A stretch of 64,000 bases of DNA from Ampullaceana balthica (taxonomy: Eukaryota; Mollusca; Gastropoda; Lymnaeidae): the NCBI GenBank assembly GCA_944989445.1, contig CALYLW010000573.1, positions 430,825-494,824 of the forward strand. Reading direction: 5' to 3'. The translations under genes were made by a program, and so were the position numbers. A model generated the notes under the pieces. The model was not told the DNA's origin. It was given only the letters and a program-made list of their open reading frames with translations, and did not search any database. Below, piece after piece: positions 50,395-63,571 of this stretch. The stretch's first letter is position 1. Each line of letters opens with the position of its first letter.

Positions 50395-51800
50395 TATTAA
50401 ATCCTTAATATTAACTCGTGGTGTCTGCTTGATCGTTTGCCGAAAAAACTTTTGATCGATTTTTAACCCACTTTCTCGTAAGCTAGCCAGCTGACATTTT
50501 GCAGGCAGACTCGTGCCGATGATAAAACATGATGTATCAAAATTGCAGATCGATCGAATTTACTGTAATTATATTATTGAATTTTTTGAGTATCTCTATC
50601 TCTAAGTAACATGTTAATTATTTAGATATAGTGTCGCGGTACGAATTACATTACAACTGTTGCGCGTTTTGGTGCATATTATATTGACGATACTTTTTAA
50701 AATATATTCCCGATGTTTTACGAGACAAAACTAACATTTTGGATTTTTGGATTGTCTTGCGCTGCGTATTGTAATGAACATTTTTCAGTTGTGTCTCGTA
50801 TGAAGGATTTATAGTCAAAAACTTGTTTTTTTTACGTTAAAAAAAATTAAATCCTTTATATTAACTCGGGGTGTCTGCTTGAGGCGTTAAATGCCGAAAA
50901 AAACTTTGGATCGACTTTTAACCCACTTCCTCATAAGCTAGCAAGCTGAAATTTTGCAGGCAGACTCGTGCCGATGATAAAAATGATTTATCAAAATTTC
51001 AGATCGATCGGGTTATTTTTAATTAAATTAATGAATTTTTAGATTATCTTTATTTATCTCTATGTAAAATGTTAATTTTTGTGCTAGTCTGTCGTGGTGT
51101 GTATTATATTGAACAACCTTTTCTGTCGCGCAATAGGTGCTTATTATATTGATAATACTTTTTAAATATTTATTCCCGATCGGTGCGCATTATATTAAAC
51201 ATGTTTTACGAGACAAAACTAAAATTTTGGATTTTTGGATTGTCTTGCGCTGCGTATTTTAATGAACATTCTTTTAGTTATGTCTCCTATATAAAGGATT
51301 TATAGTCAAACTTTGTTTTTCTATGGGTTTTTAAAATTTAAATCATTTATATTAACTCGTGGTGTCTGTTTGATTGCCGAAAAAACTTTGGATCGATTTT
51401 TAAACCACTTCCCCGTAAGCTGGCGAGCTGAAACTTTGCAGGCAGACTCGTGCCGATGATAAAAATGATGTATCAAAATTTCAGATCGATCGCGTTATTT
51501 TTAATTAAATTAATGAATTTTTAGATGATCTATATTTATCTCTAATTGTTAATGTTAATTTTTGTGCTAGAGTGTCGTGCTGCGTATTATATTGAACAAC
51601 CTTTCCTGTCGCGCGGTAGGGTGCGTATTATATTGACTATACTTTAAAAAAAGAAATATTCCAGATAGGTGAGCATTATATTTAACATGGTTTACGAGAC
51701 ATAACTAAAATTTTGTATTTTTGGATCGTCTTGCGCTGCGTATTATAATGAACATTCTTTTAGTTATGTCTCGTATATCAAGGATTTTTAGTCAAAAACG
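50395..51800. repeat. About 430-bp tandem repeat, three copies
   Basis: Each unit carries ttaactcgtggtgtctg, then gaaattttgcaggcagactc, then atttcagatcgatcg and later gtcttgcgctgcgtatt. Copies are about 85-90 percent alike by eye. The same unit occurs three times at 57,655-58,760 and once in part at 8,281. Confidence 0.85.
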
Positions 51801-52439
51801 TGTTTTTTAAGGGGTTTTTAACGCAATTTCCCATGGGATAATTGCGTTTATATATTTGAAATGTCTGTAGAGCTTGGACATGCAACTCCTCCTGAACCAT
51901 ACCAGATAGAGGATTCAGGTTTTTTGCAAATATGCTAAGGAGGTCACAAGGATGAGCAGCGGCCAAAAAAAAATACCGAAAGGTTTACTGGATTTTCCTT
52001 TTGAATATCCAAAAAGCCGAAAAAATAGTATTTTGTCAATTTCTCGCCAACCATAACATCTATCGGGTTGAAATAAAAGCCAAAAGATAGCTAATAATAT
52101 TTAGAACAATGTTGAAGACGGAATTTTTCAAAAAAGAATTTTCATTCGACTCCCTTAATTTTAGCAGCAATTTTTGAAAGCAATTGTTTTGTTTGGTTTC
52201 AAAATTATTGATTTGAAATGACTTTTAATTTAATCTAGAATGATTGTTAATGGGATTTTCCAGCTTTGTGAATGCCTTTGATAGATTGTTGCGTGATGCG
52301 CATTTTATTGACACATTCTTGGTGTGATGTAGTGTGAGGAGATATGACGTCATATTGTGTCTACTTTCAGAATTACTGATTTGAAATGACTTTTAATGTA
52401 ATGTATCATATAGAATGGGACTGCGATAAAGCTTTTAAA

Positions 52440-53000
52440 TTAAATACAAAATACACAAACAAATTTTTGCAATGAAAACAATAAATTTGAGCTTTATTTT
52501 AAACTAAAACGACAATAGACGTTTCGGCTAATGCCTTCATCAGTACAATAACATAAAATAGGTACTTACATAAGTAATATCTACATTCTTAAAACTAAAA
52601 CATGTTATATCATAAGATAATTTTAAAATATTTATGTAAAATAAAAAGAAAGGAAAAACAAAAACAAACAAGGGCACAGGATTTAGGTAAAAGGAGGAAG
52701 TATCTAAAGCTACAGTGAAAACCACAACGGGAAAAAGATTATGCAGTTAGGTAAAATTGTGAATTTGGTTAATTCCATATGGAGCCAACGTACCAAATCG
52801 TTTTAAAAGTCTATTTTCCATGTAAATCCTATCATGGGTATTGCTTGCATATAAAATACCAGTAACTGCAATATCTGAAATGCCGTTAAGGTCAACACTG
52901 TTGAAATGTTTAGAGACTGGACATTGAGCCTGTTTATTTATATGATACAGGTGTTCGTAATGCAAAATATTGTTTCTTGAATAAAAAATCGGAAATTCTT
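52440..53000 (-). pseudogene. Penelope-like element, GIY-YIG/C-terminal remnant
   Basis: The minus-strand frame at 52,965-52,747 reads HYEHLYHINKQAQCPVSKHF and ends ENRLLKRFGTLAPYGIN, matching the C-terminal endonuclease part of Penelope-like elements. Downstream on that strand, gatgaaggcattagccgaaa at about 52,540 is typical of their 3' ends. No reverse transcriptase was seen. The clade call rests on these motifs. Confidence 0.65.
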
Positions 53001-53389
53001 TTTGGAAATTGCGTTTAAATACTCATTCAAGTTTTTATTACTTTTTAAAAATTTTTAAATAGTAAATATGCGATGTGGAATTATCAAGATAAATAAATAT
53101 GTGCAATGAACATCCTTAAAAATCCCATTTTCCAAAAATAAAAATAAGCAGTACGTGGCAACAGTATTTTTAGCAGCTCTATGACGTTTCATTATTATAT
53201 TTATATCTCTATGCTACTGAATTTGAAAGGGGGCGTCATCTGTCTGAAAAATTCTGGTACAAGATAAAACAACTTGAATGAGCCAACATATTCAATTTAT
53301 TAGACTTTAACAGCTCTTCCAATTTCTTCTGTCTTCGTTGGGATAATGTTTTCTTAAGTATACACGGTATAGAGTATAGCCTTAAGACA

Positions 53390-53620
53390 ATCTAATACAA
53401 CACTCTGAGAAAGTTATTAAAACCACATCCATATTCCGTATGCAACAACACAAATAAAAATTCTAATTTTTTCTGTCCAGAATTCGGAAGTGGAATGGGT
53501 TGTCTTACCATGCGAGGAAAACCAACATATAAAAATGCAATACGAGACATAAAAAAATGGATAAACTTAGGACTCAATATTCTTCTGTATAAAAGGAGCG
53601 ACTGTGATAGATAAAATAAG
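53390..53620 (+). mobile_element. Jockey/CR1-like LINE, copy 4, 3' end only
   Basis: Degraded C-terminal coding sequence (catattccgtatgcaaca, ccagaattcggaagtggaat) and tail with attcttctgtataaaaggag and gataaa. Most diverged copy. Confidence 0.7.
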
Positions 53621-54357
53621 AATGATTCCAAGAATGCTGAAAAGATTGCAAATGAGATTTATAAGGAAGATGGCATAAGTGATGAGTAAATGCAGATATA
53701 AGTTTATTATGTAGAACATACTTAGGGATCGTCCATAAATGACCGGGGGAGCAGGGTTCACACTTTCGTGGGATGAGTGACAAGGGGGAGAAGGTTGTTT
53801 AAGAACTGTGACGTCACATAAAAAGAGGGGGCACAACTTGAACTGAAAGCACCACTTATATATTTCATTGATTACAATTTATTTAATGACGTTTTAGATG
53901 GCTTCACGGGAGTTACAATATTAGAGTTCAGCCTCACACTAAATACACACATGAATGACAATAAAATGAAACGATTTGAAACATGCTTCCTTTGAAATAA
54001 GAAATACTTATTTTTTTTTGGTGGGGGTGGGGGAGCCTTGTGACGTCATATTTGTTTATTTTCAGATTGTCTATATTTTTTCTTTCGGATCTAGGTTTTT
54101 TTTATGTGTTGGCTAGGTTTTTCCCAAAATTGTCACTGGCAGCACTGGTGATCACAGTGAGTCCCCGGGTTACGCATGTACCGACCTACTCTGCTTCGTG
54201 GTTACGAACTCACCCCCATAAAAATACATAAAATAATATTATGCGTCTTTCCGTCTTACGCGTTTAATATTACTCTAATCCATGTTTTAAAGAATTGTTT
54301 TACATTTTTTAATACTCCTTTTCTGTCCCTAACTGTTACATTTATAATAGCACTGTA

Positions 54358-54615
54358 CTTACAGCCCCTGATAGCAGTGGTCCCCAAACTTATTATAGCA
54401 CAGTACTTACAGCCCCTTACAACAGTGGTCCCCAAACTTATCACAGCACTGTACGTACAGTCCCTTACAACAGTGGTCTCCAAACTTATCATAGCACTGT
54501 ACGTACAGGCCCTTACAGCAGTGGTACTAAAACTTATCATAGCACTGTACATACAGTCCCTTACAGCAGTGGTCCCCAAACTTTTTATAGCAGTGCACCG
54601 GTCAAAGTTTAATAA
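54358..54615. repeat. About 60-bp tandem repeat made from a hAT terminus
   Basis: Four to five units each containing cagtggtccccaaactta and tcatagcactgtac. The last unit runs on into a hAT-like sequence (gtgcaccggtcaaagttt, ccgtggcccactaa). A MITE end has been amplified in tandem. Confidence 0.85.
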
Positions 54616-54659
54616 TTTTACCGTGGCCCACTAACCGGGGTGGGTGTGGGTGGACGGCG

Positions 54660-55165
54660 GCGTTGATTGTTTATACAAGTACTGTAGATTGTTTATACAA
54701 GTACTTTAGATTGTTTATACAAGTACATTAGATTGTTTATACAAGTACATTAGATTGTTTATACGTACAAATGTACGTACTTAGATTGTTTATACAAGTA
54801 CTTTATATTGTTTATACAAGTACTTTATTGTTTATACAGTACTTTTATTGTTTATACAAGTACATTAGATTGTTTATACAAGTACTTTAGATTGTTTATA
54901 CAAGTACATTAGATTGTTTATACAAGTACTTTAGATTGTTTATACAAGTACATTAGATTGTTTATACAAGTACTTTATATTGTTTATACAAGTACATTAG
55001 ATTGTTTATACAAGAACATTATATTGTTTATACAAGTACTTTATATTGTTTATACAAGTACATTAGATTGTTTATACAAGAACATTATATTGTTTATACA
55101 AGTATTTTTCAGATTATTTATACAAGTACATTATATTGTTTACACGAGTACTTTTGATTGTTTTT
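54660..55165. repeat. 22-bp minisatellite, about 22 copies
   Basis: Unit gattgtttatacaagtactt plus ta, with acttta/acatta variants that alternate in the middle. Confidence 0.96.
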
Positions 55166-55499
55166 GCAATTTTTTTAAAGATTGTTTTGATAAATAGTTT
55201 TAATATAATTGTACTCGCCTTTAGAAAAAATGACACAAAAAATGAATTAAAATGGCTTAATATTTTAAATTGCTAGAACATTATAGTCGATGAGAACCCT
55301 GAGCTTGTTTCTCTGCAACGAGACGGTTCAATCTGGTGGTAATGGGAGACACTGACATTATGAGACAATTTGCTAGTTTAGAAACATCACCTTCGAGTCA
55401 TATTATTATGCTGGTGAGAAACATCACCATTGTGTCATGTTCTGGTGAAAAACAAAGTGCAGGCTCCAAAGCCCCTCTTCCCCCAAACCCCAACTTTAT

Positions 55500-55684
55500 T
55501 AGTCCCAGGAGTTAGTCCCAGGAGTTAGTCCCAGGAGTTAGTCCCAGGAGTTAGTCCCAGGAGTTAGTCCCAGGAGTTAGTCCCAGGAGTTAGTCCCAGG
55601 AGTTAGTCCCAGGAGTTAGTCCCAGGAGTTAGTCCCAGGAGTTAGTCCCAGGAGTTAGTCCCAGGAGTTAGTCCCAGGAGTTAG
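55500..55684. repeat. 13-bp repeat, 14 copies
   Basis: Perfect copies of agtcccaggagtt; no variants. Confidence 0.98.
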
Positions 55685-56439
55685 TTCACATTTGGAATGA
55701 AATTGAACTTAAAATAAACAAGTGAATCTAATGACACCCCACGCCCTCACTCAGAGACCAACACACATAACAACACAACAAAACTTGTGTAGCCTTTGTG
55801 AAAGCAAGTACATTTTACTTTTCTTTATTTCCGTGTAAGTGGCAGTGGAAATTAAAGATTAATGAATGGATTAATAGTTTAAAAATTTAATCGATTAAAA
55901 TTAAATTTACCGATTAAAATTCGGTTAATGTTTTTTCCTCCCCATTATTAATCATTTATTTATTAATAATTTACATTTTTTGTTGCTGACATACTTTCCC
56001 CTCCTGTTATTATTATTTATTTAGACGTGCATACGTGAACAAATACGCTCTCTTCCATGTTTGTTTCATAGCAGAATGAATTTGCTGTGTTACGTCACAA
56101 ATTTGAGAGCCATGGAATTACCGCGACTTAACCGATTTCGCGAAATAATAAATCGCAACCTAGAGGAATCTATATATGTGTTATAAAAATAGAATTCATC
56201 GAAATTAATCGATTAATCTATTATTTTTTCCCGACTAATCAAAATTTTTTTAATTATCAATACCAACCCTAATTTATATATTTGAAAGAATAACTCTACA
56301 TCAGCTTTTGACCATCTTTTCTATAGTCGGCCAGCAACATGATGTCCCACGAATATCTACTTAACAATTACCTTCTCTTTCTCTGTCTCTCTCATTCATT
56401 CGGTCTCTTTATATATCACTCTGTCTGTGTATGTGATAC

Positions 56440-56570
56440 GAAAGCGACCAGGTTTTTTTTTATAACTGAGTGTCTATGTATGTGTATGTGATACGAAAGT
56501 GACCAGGCATCTTTGTAATAACTGAGTGTCTATGTATGTGTATGAGATACGAAAGTGACCAGGTATCTTT
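56440..56570. repeat. About 60-bp tandem repeat, 2-3 copies
   Basis: Units share tgatacgaaagtgaccagg and ataactgagtgtctatgtat. Confidence 0.88.
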
Positions 56571-56972
56571 ATAATAAGGTGTGCAAAAGGGGGGGGGCGA
56601 ATTCTCTAAAAAATGTTATTACTGAAGAATTCTGATCTCTGTTTGCTTGTGTGCTTGTTTGTGTGTATGAGTAAGGGGGGGAAGGGGAGGTGTTAATAAT
56701 CTTTTGTTTTTTTCACATCTAGTTAAATAATCTCCTGTGTGTTTGTGGGGGGAGGAGGGAGCGGGGTATTTATAAACTTTTGTTTTATAAACAGTCATAG
56801 CCAATTAACTACTGCGTTAAAAATGCAAGTGATCGTGTAATGGTTGTTTATCTGATTGTATCAATTTTGTTTATTTGTTTCAAAAAAAAATTTTCTTTTT
56901 ATTTAATTGAGCTCACTTTGTATTGAATATGACAATTATTTATGTAATTTAAAATTCATGCCCAAATATAGA

Positions 56973-56974
56973 TG

Positions 56975-57054
<80 letters not shown>
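56973..57054. repeat. (ATC)n microsatellite, LINE tail
   Basis: About 27 perfect triplets directly at the 3' end of the LINE fragment at 57,055-57,330 (gat repeats on the LINE strand). RTE-type LINEs end in such short tandem tails. Confidence 0.95.
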
Positions 57055-57330
57055 TGCCCTTCGTCCCATCTGGGGCATAGGCCGCGAACAAAGTCTCTCC
57101 AGGCATCCCGGTCCTGCGCCAGTCTCTCAATCTGCCCCCAGCTGTGCCCGCTCATTTTTGTGTCTGCCTCCAGTTCTCTTCTCCAGGTCATTTTGGGACG
57201 ACCTCTTTTCCTTTTGCCTTGGGGGTTCCATGTGAGGGCTTGTCTCACAATGCTGGATGTAGGCTTTCTGAGAGTGTGGCCAATCCATCTCCATTTGCGC
57301 TGGCGTATTAGCTCTTCCTATATAGATGAT
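57055..57330 (-). pseudogene. RTE/craniofacial-type LINE, 3' end
   Basis: Minus-strand frames encode the usual C-terminus: [20 protein letters not shown] and then [18 protein letters not shown], after an upstream frame change ([12 protein letters not shown]). Only about 280 bases remain. Followed by (gat)n. The C-terminal type is the same general class as the copy at 35.4-37.0 kb, but that copy lacks this segment. Confidence 0.8.
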
Positions 57331-57654
57331 AGTCATATATATTTCATCTTATTTAAAAAGTATAAAACAATGTGTTTATAACATTATAAGATATTAAAAT
57401 AAAGAGAAAATTAATATTTCAGCATACATAGTGTACTTACAATAATTGTCATTTTTGTCAATGGCCTACCATAAATAGATGGAATTGATTACATTAAGTC
57501 CTTGAGCTACATAGGTCATAGGTCCCGACTTTCGTGGCTTGGAGGTTATCAATGCCCCCCCCCCATTTTAATATACATAAAATAATATAATGTGTCATTC
57601 CGTCATAGGCTGTTAATGTTTACTTTAATCACTTTGGTAAGGAATTGTGATCTC

Positions 57655-58760
57655 TTTTTACTAGTCTTTTTAAATCCTTTATATCAACTCGTGGTGTTTG
57701 AGCCCTTGTCGAAATTTTTGGTTGTTGCATTTTTAGAATATTTTATTTATCTATATGTATCACGTTAATTTTTTTTTGCTATAGTGTCGCGGTGCGTATT
57801 ATATTGAAAAACCTTTCCTGTCGCGCAATAAGGTGCGTATATTTTTAGACAATACTTTTTATAAACATATTATTATTCCTGATCGGTGCACATTATATTA
57901 AACATGTTTTATGACACATAACCCAAATGTTGTATTTTTTTATTGTCTTGCGCTGCGTATTATAATGAACATTCTTTTAGTTATGTCTCGTACATAAAGG
58001 ATTTATAGTCAAAAACTTGTTTTTTTTTACGTTTTAAAAAAAATCATTTATATAAACTTTTGACGTTTGAGACCTTGGAACGATTTTTAAACCACTTCCT
58101 CGTAAGCTAGAGAGCTGAAATTCTGCAGGCAGTTTCGTGCCGATGATAAAAACGATGTATCAAAATTTTAGATCGATCGCAAGTACTGTAATTAAATTAT
58201 TGAATTTTTAGATCATTTTATTTATCTCTATTTATCATGTTATTTTTTTAGATAGAGTGTCGCGGTGCGTATTATATTGAATGCCCTTTTAAAAACTTTC
58301 CTGTTGCGCGATTCGGTGCGTATTATATTGATGATGATAATTTTTTACAAATTATATTCCCGATCAGTGCGCATTATATTAATCATGTTTTACGAGACAT
58401 TACTAAAATTTTGGATTTTTGGATTGTCGTGCGCCGCGTATTACAATGAACATTCTTTTTGTTATGTCTCGTACATAAAGGATTTATAGTCAAAAACATG
58501 TTTTTTTTAGTTTAATAAAAATAATGAAATTCTTTATAATAACTTGTGGTGTCTGAGCCCTTGCTTGTCAAAAAAACTTTGTATCGATTTTTAACCCACT
58601 TCCTCGTAAGCTAGCGATCTGAAATTTTGGAGGCAGACTTGAGCCAGTGATAAAAATGATGTATCAAAATTTCAAGTCGATCGCTTGTGCTGTAATTAAA
58701 TTATTGAATTTTTTAAGTTTATTTTATTTATCTCTATGTATCATGTTCATTTTTAAGATA
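57655..58760. repeat. About 430-bp tandem repeat, second locus
   Basis: Three diverged copies of the unit seen at 50,395-51,800 (gtaagctagagagctgaaat, gtgcgtattatattga, gtcttgcgctgcgtattata). Confidence 0.8.
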
Positions 58761-58935
58761 GAGTGTTTGTTTCATAGCAGAATGAATTTGCTGTGTTACG
58801 TCACAAAGTTTGGGAGCAATGGATTACCGTGACTTAACCGATTTCATGAAATAATGAATCGCTACTTAACAGGATCTTTATATGCATTATAAAAATATAG
58901 TTTATCGATAATAATCGATTATTTTTTTACCGATT

Positions 58936-59550
58936 ACCGTATATACTCGTTCGCAAGCCGACCTTTTTTGGACAAAATCTAGGGGGAAAAGTGTGTGTGT
59001 GGGGGGGGGGTTGGCTTATGAGCGGGTCATAAGTGATTTCTGCATGGATATTGAATATCGGTGTTGTTATTGTAGACTATCAATGTCCTTTTCTACATTC
59101 TACAAGATTCGACTGCTCTATCAGAAGCTATAATATATCATTACAAATCAACACTCACCTTATTTAATCATTTTATTTATTTTTGTGAACGTTTTAATAA
59201 ATTGTTTTACAAATTTTGTTTTCAACAACGGATTTTAATGTACGCACTTTCATCACTGTTTACCAAATACTTTTTTAAAAAAAAATACCGATAACCCTTG
59301 CTTAACAAAGAGCATAAATACAAAGATAGGCAGTACAAAGTAAACAATCATAATGACCGATTTAGCTTGTAGTTTAAAAAAAATATGTACCATTTTGTAT
59401 AAGCTGTCCTATTATTTGTTGTTGTTTTTTTTTGATGGGGGGGGGGTCGGCTTGCGATCGGGTTATTCACTTTTAATACTTTTCCCTTCCAAAAGTGGGG
59501 GTCGGGGGTCGGCTTATGAACGAACGGGCTATAGAACGAGTATATACGGT
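58936..59550. mobile_element. DNA transposon with ACCGTATATACTCG ends
   Basis: The terminal 15 bases (accgtatatactcgt) are perfect inverted repeats. Subterminal gcaagccgacc / cataagccgacc also match. 615 bp, no transposase. It interrupts a cgattaa-type element that resumes at 59,551. Confidence 0.82.
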
Positions 59551-60043
59551 AATCAAAAATGTTTTTTAAATCATTACCAGCCCTAATATATATATATATA
59601 TATTTATTATATATATTTATATATAAATACATATATTTATATATATAAATATATATATCAGAATTTCAATATAAATTCTTTTCATAATATGGTGGAAATC
59701 TATTAATAGAAATATTGGGAATATATATATCATTTTTGGGGAAGAATTTCATAAAAAAATAATAAAAGATATGTCAATATGTTAATGTAGGTGTACTGAG
59801 AAGGAAGTATCTTATCAGCTATTTGTTAATTCTTTGTTAATTTAAGACAGCTTATTGGAATCAAACAGAAAAAAAGTTTCGTAATTTTACTATGCTAACA
59901 ATTATTATTTTGTGAGCTTATTGATTCGACCGTATGTATGCTTCAAAACATTGTTCCGCTAAAATGAAATCTAAATATAGAACATTACTCAATGGGTATG
60001 GGATCCATCAACCACAGAAAACATTGATAAACTAGAACAAAAT

Positions 60044-62476
60044 AACACTCGGTTATTCCTCTATTACATGACACTCGGTTATTTCTCTATTACATGACAC
60101 TCGGTTATTTCTCTATTACATGACACTCGGTTATTACTCTATTACATGACACTCGGTTATTTCTCTATTACATGACACTCGGTTATTACTCTATTACATG
60201 ACACTAGGTTATTACTCTATTACATGACATTTGGTTATTACTCTATTACATGACACTCGGTTATTTCTCTATTACATGACATGCGGTTATTACTCTATTA
60301 CATGACACGTGGTTATTACTCTATTACATGACACGCGGTTATTACTCTATTACATGACACTCGGTTATTTCTCTTTTACATGACACTCGGTTATTTCTCT
60401 ATTACATGACACTCGGTTATTATTCTATTACATGACACTCGGTTATTTCTCTATTACAAGGCACTCGGTTATTACTCTATTACATGACACTCGGTTATTA
60501 CTCTATTACATGGCACTCGGTTATTACTCTATTACATGACACTCGGTTATTCCTCTATTACATGACACTCGGTTATTTCTCTATTACATGACACTCGGTA
60601 ATTACTCTATTACATGACACTCGGTTAAAACTCTATTACATGACACTCGGTTATTACTCTATTACATGACACTAGGTTATTACTCTATTACATGACATTT
60701 GGTTATTACTCTATTACATGACACTCGGTTATTTCTCTATTACATGACATGCGGTTATTACTCTATTACATGACACGTGGTTATTACTCTATTACATGAC
60801 ACGCGGTTAGTACTCTATTACATGACACGCGGTTATTACTCTATTACATGACACTAGGTTATTACTCTATTACATGACACTTGGTTATTACTCTATTAAA
60901 TGACACTAGGTTATTACTCTATTACATGACACTAGGTCATTACTCTATTACATGACACTCGGTTATTACTCTATTACATGCCACTCGGTTATTACTCTAT
61001 TACATGACACTCGGTTATTTCTCTATTACATGAAACTCGGTTATTACTCTATTACATGCCACTTGGTTATTACTCTATTACATGACATTCGGTTATTTCT
61101 CTATTACATGAAACTCGGTTATTACTCTAATACATGACACTCGGTTATTACCCTATCACATGACACTCGGTTATTACTCTATTACATGACACTCGGTTAT
61201 TACTCTATTACATGAAACTCGGTTATTACTCTATTACATGACACTCGGTTATTACTCTATTACATGACACTCGGTTATTACTCTATTACATGACACTCGG
61301 TTATTACTCTATTACATGACACTCGGTTATTTCTCTATTACATGACACTCGGTTATGACTCTATTACATGACACTCGGTTATTACTCTATTACATGACAC
61401 TCGGTTATTTCTCTATTACATGACACTCGGTTATTCCTCTATTACATGACACTCGGTTATTTCCTTATTACATGACACTCGGTTATTACTCTATTACATG
61501 ACACTCGGTTATTACTCTATTACATGACACTCGGTTATTCCTCTATTACATGACACTCGGTTATTACTCTATTACATGAAACTCGGTTATAACTCTTTTA
61601 CATGACACTCGGTTATTACTCTATTACATGACACTCGGTTATTACTCTATTACATGACACTCGGTTATTTCTCTATTACATGACACTCGGTTATTACTCT
61701 ATTGCATGACACTCGGTTATTACTCTATTACATGACACTCGGTTATTACTCTATTACATGACACTCGGTTATTTCTCTATTACATGACACTCGGTTATTT
61801 CTCTATTACATGACACTAGGTTATTACTCTATTACATGGCATTCGGTTATTACTCTATTACATGACACTCGGTTATTTCTCTATTATATGACACGCGGTT
61901 ATTACTCTATTACATGACACGCGGTTATTACTCTATTAAATGACACGCGGTTATTACTCTATTACATGACACTAGGTTATTACTCTATTACATGACATTC
62001 GGTTATTACTCTAATACATGACACTCGGTTATTACTCTATTACATGACACTCGGTTATTTCTCTATTACATGACACTCGGTTATTACTCTATTACATGAC
62101 ACTCGGTTATTACTCTATTTCATGACACGCGGTTATTACTCTATTACATGACACTCGGTTATTACTCTATTACATGACACTCGTTATTACTCTATTACAT
62201 GACACTAGGTTATTACTCTATTACATGACACTCGGTTATTACTCTATTACATGACACTCGGTTATTACTCTATTACATGACACTCGGTTATTACTCTATT
62301 ACATGACACTCGGTTATTACTCTATTACATGACACTCGGTTATTACTCTATTACATGACACTCGGTTATTACTCTATTACATGACACTCGGTTATTACTC
62401 TATTACATGACACTCGGTTATTACTCTATTACATGACACTCGGTTATTACTCTATTACATGACACTCGGTTATTAC
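60044..62476. repeat. 26-bp satellite, about 93 copies
   Basis: Unit gacactcggttattactcta plus ttacat. Short variants (acatttgg, acatgcgg, acacgtgg, acacgcgg) recur in the same order about 477 bases apart (60,229 and 60,706), showing block duplication. The right 300 bases are almost perfect. The last piece of LINE sequence (60,000-60,045, aacattgataaactagaaca) abuts the left edge. Confidence 0.98.
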
Positions 62477-62479
62477 GCA

Positions 62480-63195
62480 GTGAAATTTTGAGCCAATTTG
62501 AATTTCGTTGCAGTCACAAGTCAAATAATCAACCAGGTACTCACAACTTTGGAACAACACAACAACAACAACACACACAGAATTAACATATCACGGTGGC
62601 AAAACAATAAGACAACACAACACAACCCAATAATAGCAACACATCTTAATTCAACAACACAACACAACCATCTAATAACAACACACATCGACACAATAGC
62701 TATACACAACACAATTCAACACAAATTTTCAAGACAACTCAAGAATTTAACACAGGAATATCTTATTGAAGAGTTGTTTATTAATAGAAATTGTTGCGGT
62801 ACCGTGCCAATACCTTTCCACTTACTCCTATGATGAGTAACAGTTGCTGGGCGTAGTACAGACCACAGTCTACAGACCCGCGGTACTGACTATATTACAC
62901 TAACAAATAATAGTATGTTGTAACACATGCAGTTTGTTATAATATTAGGTATTATAATATTAGTAAGATGTGTGAGAAAAACAATTTTTGGTTGCAAAAC
63001 ATAGGCATAAATTATTAAAAACAAAATAACATTTTATTAAATGTCCAAGTCAGATGAAGAAATATGTGCGAAAATGTAAAGGTTTATTATTAAGATTTAT
63101 GTGCCAACGTTAGTTTTACAAAGGTCTACTGTTAGCGAAAGACTCAGAGAAATGGATTCAGTGAAAGTGTGTAAGATAATTAACTGGTTAAGGGA
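62480..63195. other. Gene-free spacer
   Basis: Contains an aacaacacaa-rich stretch at 62,550-62,730. No exon recognised. Confidence 0.45.
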
Positions 63196-63202
63196 ATGGC
63201 AA

Positions 63203-63405
63203 TGGTTAGTGAGAGGGTTAAAGAAAAGGTTAGTGAGAGGGTTAAAGAAAAGGTTAGTGAGATGGTTAAAGAAAAGGTTAGTGAGATGGTTAAAGAAAAG
63301 GTTAGTGAGAGGGTTAAAGAAAAGGTTAGTGAGATGGGTTAAAGAAAAGGTTAGTGAGAGGGTTAAAGAAAAGGTTAGTGAGAGGGTTAAAGAAAAGGTT
63401 AGAGA
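63203..63405. repeat. 24-bp minisatellite, about 9 copies
   Basis: Unit gttagtgagagggttaaaga plus aaag. Open frames of Arg/Leu/Lys are artefacts. Confidence 0.96.
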
Positions 63406-63571
63406 AAAACGAGTAAACTAGTTAGGAAAGTGAATAGCGAAATGTTTTTTTAGTTAGTTACGTGTTGAAAAAGATGAGGTTAGAACATGGGTTCAGACAC
63501 CGTTACCCAATGTTTATAGAATCCGCTCGTAACGTTTTATTGAAAGTCTTTGGAGAAGAATGTTTGAGAGG

